Shown piece after piece: positions 1-10,800 of a stretch of 64,000 nt of DNA (its first letter is position 1; every line of letters starts with the position of its first letter). The stretch is taken from the NCBI GenBank assembly GCA_030789695.1, contig CM061141.1, positions 277,085,871-277,149,870 of the forward strand, written 5' to 3'. This DNA comes from Scilla litardierei (Eukaryota; Streptophyta; Magnoliopsida; Asparagales; Asparagaceae). Position numbers and translations under genes: made by a program. Below the pieces are notes generated by a model. The model had not been told where the DNA came from. It made no database searches and saw only the letters and a list, made by a program, of their open reading frames with translations.

Positions 1-199
1 TTAAATTACACAATTTTTATTCATCGCATTTTATCCGGATTATCTGATTATTTATGTTTAATAATTAGGAAGATCCTGCGACCGCTCTGCCGTTAGTTAA
101 CTAACCTAACGGTGTATGACGTTGCCTAGTGGTCCAATAATTATTAAACGAAAAATTTTCATTTCCATTATAAAATGCCTGTGATGATTAATTGTCTGT

Positions 200-420
200 G
201 TTGATCGTCTGCTATGATATTAAATGCCTGCCGCATTTTTCTACGATGTGATGTATATTTTTGTTGCCTCTAGCATGAATTTCCACTTAAACACTATAAA
301 TGCATGCGTAGAAAATTATATGCCCGTCGCATATTTAATGTTCTGTAATAAACATTTTATTTAGCATGCTAAAATCTTTTTGATGTATTTTTAATGCCTG
401 TAGCATAAATATATGTCTGA
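200..420. repeat. Recurrent near-palindromic ATGCCYGYNGCAT motif
   Basis: Variants of a 13-base motif with ATGC/GCAT arms recur at irregular spacing in AT-rich DNA of the copia A leader (for example near 224, 266, 320 and 400). Their role is unknown; they may be remnants of leader or LTR hairpins. Confidence 0.4.
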
Positions 421-1845
421 GATAAAATTATTTATATACCTGCAGAATATAAATAGCATGTGTATACATCATAATTGTTTCCATTAAGGTTAATTAAGCA
501 CAACTTTTTAGTTTAATGGATTTATATTATATGTATGATGTGCTCATGATACGACAACTTTTTATGACAACAAACCAATAATGATTTCAATAAATTTTAC
601 CATCATATCCTAGTTGACAAAATGAACCTGGAGTTCAAAACCAAAATGAACCTGAAGTTCAAAATCAAATCAAAAGTCAACACCCTTTCACACTAATAAA
701 AATTAACAAGTACGAGGGATTATACGAAAAACATTTATGCGTTCTCTTTTAGAAATACGCATTTCGCGGTAAATAGATCTCTCAGATCTATGGTTTGTAT
801 AAACCAATATGGACACCAGCAGTTGTCATAACACCACCGAACTCTTTTGAGTAATCTCACTTTACAAGGCATGATTCTTGAATCCAACCTTATGTTTTAA
901 GCGTACGCCCGAAGTCGTGGCTTAATTGATAAGTGAGAAATTGTAAAATTCGTACCCACGTAATTGTTTCCCCTATAGTATGATTCTATATCTACACAAT
1001 ACTTGAATAACTCAATAAAAATGGCCCGTAGACCATACTTGAGTTTTCAAATAGAATTTTAAAAGTCTCTCATAAATTAGAAAGTGGAAATATAGAAACT
1101 AACTCATTTCCCTTGAATAAGTCTACTTTATAAGACCAATAATCATTCTTCCTTATAAACGACAATAAGGAAGACTGAAAACAGGGGAAGTCTTGAATAA
1201 AAATAAGAAAGGGAAGATATGATGTATCTCGATATGGAGTATGCAATGGCAACCCAATATCAGACCAGAAGTTCTGAAAAGACCCATAATGCTTTTTGCA
1301 AAATTAATGGGCATTAAAGTATGCCATATAAAAATATATACATATCTAGTCTAAACGACGAAAGTCAAATTGACAGTATGTATAATTCGCTACTTCCCGA
1401 GGATAAATAAATTTTGAAAATAAATTTGATCTGTTGTCATAATATGAGTCTAAAATGAGCACAATTGTGGACGTATACTTTCTAGAACCCACATCATACT
1501 ATGAAACTTGTTGCTCTAACATAATTATTAGTAGTATTCTCTTGCAGTATATATGTGCCTTTTACGCATTTTATTTTACTGTAAATGACTTGTCATCCTG
1601 AATACTCCTAAATAGAGGATGCCATTGACTCCCTACACTCCATATATATGGCTGATGATGTACCTTAGAGTACTCATCTATATATCCTCTTAAAATGGTC
1701 ATAATCAAAACCCTGTTATCCAACCGTAGTCCAGATTATTATTAATCACAACGGACATATTACATTACTAGGATATTGGTTGGGCTTTTACTTACCCTCA
1801 TACCACCCTCAAAATGCCGCAGTGGAACTTATTCATCGGGACTAA

Positions 1846-2300
1846 CCCTCCTAGATGAATATGTTCCGAGATCCCCAAACGGGGGAGGCATTAGAGCACA
1901 TCTTATAGATGGAGCCTTGACGGGTTCATATCCCTAGTTCTATGCTCAACTTCATTGAAGTCGAACTTAATGCGGATTTTTGGGATAACACTGGGAAATC
2001 AATTTAACAACTGGAAGAAAATTGAACACCCTGAAGCTTTGTGTTCACACCCAGAAATGGATTATATGTAAATCATTAAAATGATTTAAACGGATTACTT
2101 ATCCACTAGAAATCCAGTTGTAGGTGACCATGTGGGAACATGCAAACCATCAGAACGCCTCCTTAGAAACTATTTATATGAGCCTGATCACCTCATATAA
2201 ACAGTTTCCGAGAACCCCTAACGGGGGAAGCGTTTAGTACACATCTTATCGATGGAGTCATGATGAGTTTACATTCCCATATCACCACTATGGACCATTT
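1846..2300 (+). repeat. Partial internal duplication in copia A
   Basis: A stretch of about 70 bases recurs near 1865-1935 and 2204-2275. Each copy has the CCGAGA...CGGGGGA core, followed by ACATCTTAT and GATGGAG. Both match the copy B segment near 39905-39975, so copia A has two diverged copies of a segment present once in copia B. Confidence 0.55.
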
Positions 2301-3090
2301 AAAACATTAATACCTATGATCTGATTATCATGAATAGTGATGAGATCCTGACGATCCACACTTATGAAACTGTTAAACAGTTATCAGACATAGCTATTGA
2401 CAATATAAATATTGTCAAATTCACACATCCCTGCTACTAAAAATCCAGCTAGGATTGACATACCAACTATAATGGATGCAATCTACCAGTAGCAGAAGTG
2501 GATATCCTCAATGGATGAGAGGACATACCACGAGACCCTAAAACAATACCACCACAGAAAAGTGAGCTCATCTCCATATCCTCTCCCTTTCCAGAACCTC
2601 CAGAAGAGATAAATCTGGAATAAATTGAATAATGTACGTACACGGAGAGGTATTTGGATAAAACACACTTGTCGACAATTACTCACATTTCATTTTGCCA
2701 TTAATATCGTTCACAATCTCCGTTTCCTGAAGCAAACGCAGAAATTTGGCCAAATTATGTGAAACGAGGCAATAATAAGTTGAGCTGGACTCACTTATGA
2801 AATGTGAAGTGTTTGGACCTGAAGTCCTGATATCAAAAGATATCAAACCTGTGGGCTACCGAGTATTGTATAAATAAATAAAATCGTATGCTATAAGCAA
2901 AACGCTATAGCCTTAGAGGTTTATTTCGCAGAAACCAGGAAGTAAGCATGTAAGATGAGTTTACTCACTTACAAAAATTAATCAAACTGATGCATCAGGC
3001 TCCCTGGTCATGATTACGAAACCCATGCGATTAGCAAAGATAATTTTAGGCTATGTTGCTATGGATGATGTGACAACATACGCTTATGAA

Positions 3091-3341
3091 TAATCATCCT
3101 GAAGATGAATTATCATCCTGAAGATGAATTATCATCCTGAAGATGAAACCTTCATCCTGAAGATGAATAATCATCCTGAAGATGAATTATCATCCTGAAG
3201 ATGAAACCATCATCCCGAAGATGAATAATCATCCCGAAGATGAAACCATCATCCCGAAGATGAATAGTCATCCAGAAGATGAATAATCATCCAGCAGATG
3301 AATTACCATCCAGAAGATGAAATTATCATCCAGTCGATGAA
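3091..3341 (+). repeat. Minisatellite, 19 bp unit, about 13 copies
   Basis: About 13 tandem copies of a 19 bp unit (core ATCATCCTGAAGATGAA), with CCTG, CCCG and CCAG variants clustered from left to right. The array interrupts the reverse transcriptase remnant of copia A. The ordered variants suggest stepwise expansion. Confidence 0.9.
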
Positions 3342-3995
3342 GAAACATGGAAAATTGCAATCCACCAATACACCTACTGGTTGTATGGATGCACATTAAG
3401 ACCCCTTCCGTTCGCTGGAAGAGGGGAAGGATATCCTAGGTCCTGAAGTGCCTTACTCAAATGTCTTTTGAACACTCCTTTATCTGGCAGTAAACACTTT
3501 AACCAGATACAGTACAGCGCCTGCAGCGCACCACTGGACCAGAGATATGTAGCTTCTGCGCTATCTCCAAGGGTCAAGGATCATACATGTTAAATGTATT
3601 TACAGATACAGGTTACAGATCATCGCGATGACTACAACAAAGGTACGACCAACTCCTGGAGACCAGCAAAGCATACTTCCAAGGCAACATCAATCCCACC
3701 ATCCCGAGAAGCTCATCAATCCAAGAAGCAAATCATAAGCAAGCACAGCCAGGTCCTGCAGTACCTCGCAGACACTGTGAAGACTGGTCAGAGACGTGAT
3801 GCAACCTACCGAGTCTGAAGACCACTCCTCCTCAGAAGAGATCCCTCAGATCCAGTAACTGCTATAGATGAGCGATACTTGTATAGATGAGCGATGTCTT
3901 GTATAGGTGAGCGATGCCTTGTACTTTGTATCGGAACACTGTAAGAGATTGATGTATAGATGCCTAGGAGATCTGCAAGCCTGCAGCTTGTACAG

Positions 3996-4482
3996 ATCAG
4001 GGGGAGTCAAATGTAGTGTTGCACTCTTTTCCCTTGGCTATTGGTTTTTCCCACTGGGTTTTCCATAGCTAAAGGTTTTAACGAGGCAAACTCATTGACT
4101 CTGGATCCAGAAGTATCCACCCCCTAAATACTTCCACTAATCAGGGGAAGTTACGGAAACTGTACTCTTTTTCCTTGGCTATTGGTTTTTCCCACTGGGT
4201 TTTCCATAGCTAAAGGTTTTAACGAGGCAGTTATCCCTAACTTAGGATCCAGAAGTATCCACCTCTAGTGATATCCATCGATCAGGGGAAGTTACAGAGA
4301 CTTGTACTCTTTTCCCTTAGCCATTGGTTTTTTTCCCACTGGGTTTTCCTTGGCAAAGGTTTTAACGAGGCAAGTACTCTTAAACTTGGGATCCAGAAGT
4401 ATCCATAGACCCATGATCAGATAAGCTCTATGAACCCTGAAGCGTTCATCACGGCTTACAACAATGGATGGATAAGGGGAAG
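3996..4482 (+). repeat. Multiplied polypurine tracts with ~142 bp tandem units upstream of the copia A 3' LTR
   Basis: Three tandem units start near 4021, 4162 and 4305. Each has a ~68 bp segment containing CCCACTGGGTTTTCC and TTTTAACGAGGCA, followed by GGATCCAGAAGTATCCA. The units are separated by purine tracts near 3998, 4141 and 4283, and a fourth tract (AAGGGGAAG) abuts the LTR at 4483. The last is the expected plus-strand primer; the others are duplicated candidates. Confidence 0.75.
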
Positions 4483-4595
4483 TGTTATAAACGGGCTTTG
4501 GAGGCCCAACCCGTTAGTGGGTATCCACCCATTATGTAACCCTATTACTATAAATACAGGGCTACGGGGTTCCGTAGCCGCCATGGTTTACAACA
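4483..4595 (+). mobile_element. 113 bp 3' LTR of copia A
   Basis: The LTR begins TGTTATAAA and ends TTTACAACA, giving nearly matching inverted ends with the standard TG...CA termini. It follows the purine tract AAGGGGAAG directly. It contains a TATA box at 4549-4556. The size is close to the 154 bp LTR of copia B. The 5' LTR and left target duplication are outside the window. Confidence 0.7.
4549..4556 (+). promoter_or_regulatory. TATA box in the copia A LTR, upstream of CCT3
   Basis: TATAAATA lies 186 bp upstream of the CCT3 ATG and points toward it. A start about 30 bp downstream would fall inside the LTR. No other TATA box is visible between the LTR and CCT3. Confidence 0.5.
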
Positions 4596-4741
4596 GTTAA
4601 CTAATAATAAAATAAGCAAAAACGATCATTTTAAAAACAGCTGCAACGAGGGTTTCGGCTTCCCACTCTCGCCGTCGTTTCTGCTGCGCTCCACACTCCC
4701 CGTCTCTCCTCGTCTCGCCCGCTCTCTCTATAGATTTAGCC
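4596..4741 (+). promoter_or_regulatory. CCT3 5' UTR and pyrimidine-rich start region
   Basis: Only 146 bases separate the copia LTR from the CCT3 ATG. The last ~80 are rich in C and T (CCGTCTCTCCTCGTCTCG), as in the Y-patch and 5' UTR of many plant housekeeping genes. I see no TATA or CCAAT box here. The native upstream promoter has either been displaced by the copia element or is confined to this short stretch. Confidence 0.5.
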
Positions 4742-4766
4742 ATGCACGCTCCAGTGCTCGTACTCA
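4742..4766 (+). CDS. CCT3: CCT3 exon 1 (coding part)
   Basis: Encodes MHAPVLVL plus one base of codon 9. The donor is A|GTGAGT at 4767. The start of intron 1 runs straight into a C29 tract. Confidence 0.88.
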
Positions 4767-4768
4767 GT

Positions 4769-4803
<35 letters not shown>

Positions 4804-7800
4804 CCCAAAACAAACCCCCCCGCGCGCGCACACACCCCCCCCAAAAAAAAAAAAAGCCATGAAGGGATTTTGTTTTGAATTAACTGCTCCCAAGATGATC
4901 TTAGCTCTTTTAAGATCGTTTTGAAAGAACGATCAATTTTTGTATGGTGGTCCTTTTTAAAGGCACTGAATTTGGAAACCTAGGTTTAGTTCAGTGGAAA
5001 GATGGAAACTCGGATACTTTTATATGATTAGATCTTCCTAGATTTTTCCTTATTATTATTAAAATAAAGCAGGTTAGCTATAAAAATGCCTCATTGTTAC
5101 TGTCATTAGAAGCAAATTTATGATAGCCTATCTTTTTATTATACTTAAAAATTTTTATTGACTTGCTTGTTTCCTGCACAGTCTCTAACTTTTGTTTGAC
5201 ATGTTGTTGGGACTGTAATGAGCAGAAGATTCTTTGAAAAGGGAATCTGGAAGTAAGGTCCAACATGCGAATATCCAAGCATCGAAGGTTAGCTTCATGG
5301 ATTCAATTTTTAGCTGAAATGCGAAGTAAAAATGCAGTCTTTTTTGATTTTTTTATTTTGTCCTGTTGCTGAATCTGTATCTTGTGTTTATAGTCAAAAT
5401 AATACATTGCCAATGTAGATTGTCATCATACCCGTCTTAAATCTTATCTAAATCTTATCGTATTTGTGCTTCATGCTTATTTATTTTTTGTGGAACAGCT
5501 TCCTGGTGTTTATCTATTGGTCTGTCATGCCCTTGCTTTACATCCCATTCACGGTCCTACAGTGTTGGGGGAATGGATTATTTTGCCTCACGAGTCATGA
5601 GATATCTTAGTTTCCCTTGGTGGAATTAGTAGCATTGCAAATGCAATGTGCTAACCTGTAACTTCCTTTATATCATGGAATGAGAATACATCCTGTGCTG
5701 GATAACTTATGTATTTTACTTAATTTACTTTGTTTTTGCTGTAGTCTGAATATGTTGGTGGGTAAAGTTAAAAGTGAATGTCTCATTAGGCAGAAGCAAG
5801 TGGAGCTTAATAGTATGACTTGCGAAAAAGTTGTTCACAACTTCTTTATCCCATTTCTGAAAGTTCTATTAGCTTGTATAATTTTTTATAATTTATTCCT
5901 ATTGATCTTTTAATATAATAAAAAATCTATGAAACCTTTTCCCCAAAAAGTAACCATTTAAGTATTTGGTAAACTTTACTTCTAGTACTTCAAATCGAGA
6001 AATTAAGCTCTTGATTGTATAGTGGAACATGTAAGAAATACTTTTTTGAATATATATGTAAGGAAATAAATACATTTGGGTGGGAATATAATCAATTGCT
6101 CTCAAGCTATATGGTTTTAAACCATTGTCCATTTTATTCACCTTGCTTTGAACAATTCATCTTATCTTCACAGTCCAAACTCTAGAGGATACCGAGTGTG
6201 TCATTGTCGATATAAGGCTTCTTCAAAGTTTCTTATCTTGTAGGTTGTTGGATCTAGAGGAAATCCCTTCCAACACATAACACCAATTTCTATCCAGATA
6301 TTGGCATTATAAATAGGAAAACATCTATGGTCCCCTTATAAATTGGAAAATGACTATGGCCCAGTTAAAAATTTACTCAGAATCCTCACCTCTCTTTTCC
6401 TGTGGTGGATGAGTGTTTCAAAAAATGTGTAAAGAACCATAGCACTTGGGAGCTCTTAGTGATATGTGATCACACACAATGGGAGATGCATTACCTTATA
6501 ACAAACACCGAAGCAGAAGGTAGAATCTGTCATAACCTTTTTAGGGTTCGTGTGAATCTTCTTCTTTAATATGCTTAGTTAAGGGCCACCGCAACTCAAA
6601 GCACTCACCACATTTATCAATTATATGCTACCTAATTTATCAAGTATGAAATCCATATACAATTCTTGTGTTTGTAAGTCTTTCTATTATGAACAACAAC
6701 ATGGACTGCCTTCTAATCAAGCAACGAGGCATCTGCCAAAACATATTGATTTCGGCTATTTCATAGCGGGTTTGAAGTGACAATGTGAAGCAAAGCAAAA
6801 CAATGGTTTCAAAATGTTATTGTTGATATGTAAGCATCTTGCTCAGTTTCATTCAAATAACAGCCTATATCATTTTTGTTTCAGTTGTGTTGCTGTTGCT
6901 AGCATGCAATAAGCCCAAAAATAAGTTCAATTAACCATGAATATCCTGACCCTTGTTGTCTTGATGTCAAGTAGCAAGTGAACAATGAAATCAACAAGAT
7001 CATCAAACCAATTTTAAAGAAAACTGAAAGGGAAAATTTTATTTTGTTTGTAGGCCCTGAAATTTTAGGGAACAAGGAGGAAGGCAACGTAAAAAAGTGT
7101 GGTTTTGTCCATAGCCACTAACTGTTATGGAAGAAGAGGAAGAATGAGGTACATGGATTTTTTGGGGGAGAGATCTAGGATTTTTGCAGTTACGTACCAT
7201 GTTGCAATCGGCATTGAAAGAAGTAGTTGTTTCAGCAGGCTGGGGTAGGCTTGTAGAGAATATGGGTAATTGGGCTGAGTTTTATGAAACTTCGCTGATA
7301 TTCAAGTGGGATTTTGGCTGAAAATACAAACCCCATTTACATTGACTTGCAACCTGCAATAACAGTTCAATTATGGGTTTTAGTATTCACATCTGAAACC
7401 CACTATGATCTCATAATCTTTAACAGGTTTTCTTCCTGGAAAATAAAACAATGCAAATTATTTGTAATTTCTCGACACATTTTAGCCTATTTTTCTCATT
7501 TACTGTAGCAATTTTCTTCTTTGGAGTAATTCCTAATATGATTTAACTTTATAATTACAGGTAAGAGCAAATGGTTTCCTCATTTGCATCTCGTTCAATT
7601 CAAGCAACATGCCAAAAAGATATTGATTGAGAATAGATTTAAGATGATATGTTATAAGTATTGTCAAGGTAATATATAGTCATCAATTGGTGGTAACAAT
7701 CTAAATTACATCAAATACACATACACATACATAACTATTTAAAAATATACAAGCTGATATTGAAACCAAAATGTATGAAACCACTGAAACTCGGCACAAC

Positions 7801-10800
7801 CACAGCTTACAGAGGAGACCAAAATCGAAACTGCAATTGACAGAGTTCTAATATTGTGTTATTGCAATTCTCAGTGAAGCAATTTGTACCTTGTGTTTTG
7901 CTGGCAATTATAAAACTGTTAGCTAAATATTTGGATGTAGGGTCATCACAAATTGCAGATGAGAAGAATTGGAAAAATCTTTGTAATAAAACTAAACGCA
8001 CATTATCTTTGATATTATTGTTGTCCCTCCGTCTCTTTACCATAGTGATAAAGTTAATCTCTACTTGGTTTTAGCTAAACCCATCGCTATGCGACTCACA
8101 ACTTAGGGAATGGAAAGAAAAGCCTCAATAGTTATGTACCCAACACTTGTCTCAACATGGCAACCATAACCACCACCACCACATAGGCAAAGTAGATTTG
8201 GAGCTATTATGCTAGCTTCCATGCTAATGCTGTTTAATGGCTACACCACGGTTAACATTGTTAGAGGTGTTGAAAAATAGCAAATCAGTTGGATGAGTGG
8301 TCATTTGAGCGGCCACCTATGTTTTTTTTGATATAGCACACAAAGCATCCTTGCTAAGTAAGAATGTGCCAGGTAAGATGTGCTGCTATGATATAAACAA
8401 CTGGATAATAATTTGAAACACTTTATATTTAAAAGTTAGAAAAAAAGAATTAGAAATGAATGATGTATGTTAATAGTCAGAATGGCATGCCGCTACACAT
8501 GGCGTGAAATGTGAATGTGCAGGTTTTGGTGGAGGGGCTTGGTAGAGGGTCATCATGGAGCCTAATAATGTCATGCAATGTTAAATGTCTTTAGTCAACT
8601 ATCTAGCGGTGGAGCAAGGATCTTGCTCCATTTGGTCCACTTAACCAACTCATTGGTCTCCACTGCACATATTGAAACCACCCCTTAACTTATTTACCAA
8701 TGTGCTCGTTTCTCATTCTAGGTTTTAGTTTATTTCACACATCCATCGTGACATTCTCATTTTGCATATGCTCATTCTTTGGATCTACATCTTAATTGCT
8801 TATCATTATTTCACAGAATTAACCATTACAAATTAATATTTTTCATGATTAACGTGCATTACTCTTCGACTCGTCTGATGTATTGTCTTATTAAACAGGC
8901 TGTAGCAGACATAATTCGAACTACTTTGGGTCCACGGTCCATGTTAAAAATGCTGCTAGATGCCGGAGGAGGTGCATCTTATTTGCATATATAATGTAGT
9001 TGTATTATGGTTTATAACGATTTTGTATATGGCAAATAGATTTTTTAATTTAACATTACTAATGATAACTTTAGCCATAATGAGTGCTATGTACTGCAAA
9101 GTCCTTTTTTAGCACAATGTATACGATTTAACTAACATGGAAGCATGTAACTTTAAATAATGTATTTTATTAACTAACTATATCATCTGTTGTTTCTAAC
9201 TGTTCCAAAAAATTTACAGAAGGCTAGATAGTAGTGTCAGTGGTTAATTTTGGTTGCATATAACTCCTTTCTATTCCCCGATGCATGTTATATATTTTTA
9301 AGTACATCACCTGTCTGCATTTCTTGTGTTTGGGGGCATGTTCCATTAAGCATAAAGATAGTGTTATAAGTCCAGCAACAAAAAAGTAAAAAATTATTCG
9401 GTATCAACATCATTTATGGTGTTCCCACTATGGAGCAGTACTTGTATTGGGAAATAAACAATACATTTCTAACCATTTAAGATGGTAGGGAAGTTGCAAA
9501 ACCATGCAAAACTCATATGCAATTCAACAGTGTATTACATGAGTAGTAACATGATAATATAATCTCTAATCGAACTAAAGATATGGGAAGAGATAGGGGA
9601 AGAGAAAAAGATGGTAACTAATAGTTTAACTGGTGCACAATAGACTGTGTAATCGGTTGACGTTCACTTGGATTATATAAGTAGGGAGGCGATTTTTTAA
9701 GAACAATTTTCAAACTAAGCTTCGTGAAAACTACATGGAAAGCCATCCCATGGACGATCAGAACCATCCATCTTTATTTACGCACGCAAATTATCTTAAT
9801 TATGGAAAATCATGTGATTCTGAAATTGTTTGCATGTGCTTCAAATGATATATTTTTTCGATGGCAGTACATGATGCATTTTGTGCAACCACTTGTTTCA
9901 TGGGCAATCAATTTTGTAATCACATAATTTTCCATAGTTTGGATAATTTAAGCGTGTACATCAAGATGAACAATTGGGATCATCCATGGAATGATGGATC
10001 ATGTAGTTCTTGGAATCTTAGTTTGAGAGCCGTTCTCAAAGAATCGCTTCTCTCTAGGGGTTTACCTTGTTCGATTGAGATGGCTGCCAATGATCACAGC
10101 CTTTATGTATGGCTATCCATGGTTAAATTGTCTTTATTCCTTTAAATCAGACAAACATGGACTGTCTAGGAATTGGGACATCGATTGCGGTGCCAAGCAA
10201 GTGTAGACTTGTAATAAACAGGATGAAGACATGTTTTTTAATACTATGCATGAAGTAAATTTAATAGCGAGCATTTCCTTTAGTTCAATGATTTTAGTTT
10301 ATGAATAGGGAACATGAAGTGGTTGGTCTGTGTTTTATATACTCTTCTACATGCATTCTGGTTTCTACATTTATTAATGACATTGTGGCCAAGTTTTTCT
10401 TGTCATTTTATATCTGCTGTGCTTAATGGTATTTGGGGAATATCTTCTGTTGCTTTCATTGCCAAACAAATCCCATCTGATGAAGACCTCCTCCTCATAA
10501 CCTTTTCGCCATGAAATATCAGCTACATGCATTACACCTAGGTTTGAGAATTATTCCAACTTCCAGAGCTTCCTTTATAACCTGTAATCATGGTATACTA
10601 ATTGCTGTTAAACAATATTATTTCCTTTGTTCTTTGCTTCTTTTTCTTATTGATCTTATTTCACTCATGTCCATGATTCCCATTAAATAGAACAAACATT
10701 TTCCTCCCCTTCTAATGTTCTTCAAATGTTATGGTTGTTTGATAGGAATCGTGGTTACCAATGATGGAAATGCTATACTGCGGGAGTTAGATATTGCACA

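Larger units (their letters stand above)
1..4595 (+). mobile_element. Decayed short-LTR Ty1/copia element (copy A), internal part plus 3' LTR
   Basis: This is the 3' portion of a copia element whose 5' LTR lies left of the window. Bases 62-150 match the leader of the better preserved copy B at about 37013-37105. Bases 1880-3420 match copy B at about 39880-41410 (integrase C-terminal region, linker and reverse transcriptase), for example the stretch around 2340-2560 against 40080-40250. No long reading frame survives. I could not align 600-1830 to any domain, so gag and the integrase core look deleted or replaced. The element ends with several polypurine tracts and a 113 bp LTR. It lies in the same direction as CCT3. 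Confidence 0.8.

Noticed and set aside
3091..3341. CRISPR-like array
   Set aside because: Units are contiguous with no unique spacers and the DNA is a plant genome; it is a minisatellite.
4597..4893. Minus-strand frame of 98 codons with a Gly-rich run opposite CCT3 exon 1
   Set aside because: It is the antisense reading of the C29 tract and the CCT3 5' UTR; composition artefact.
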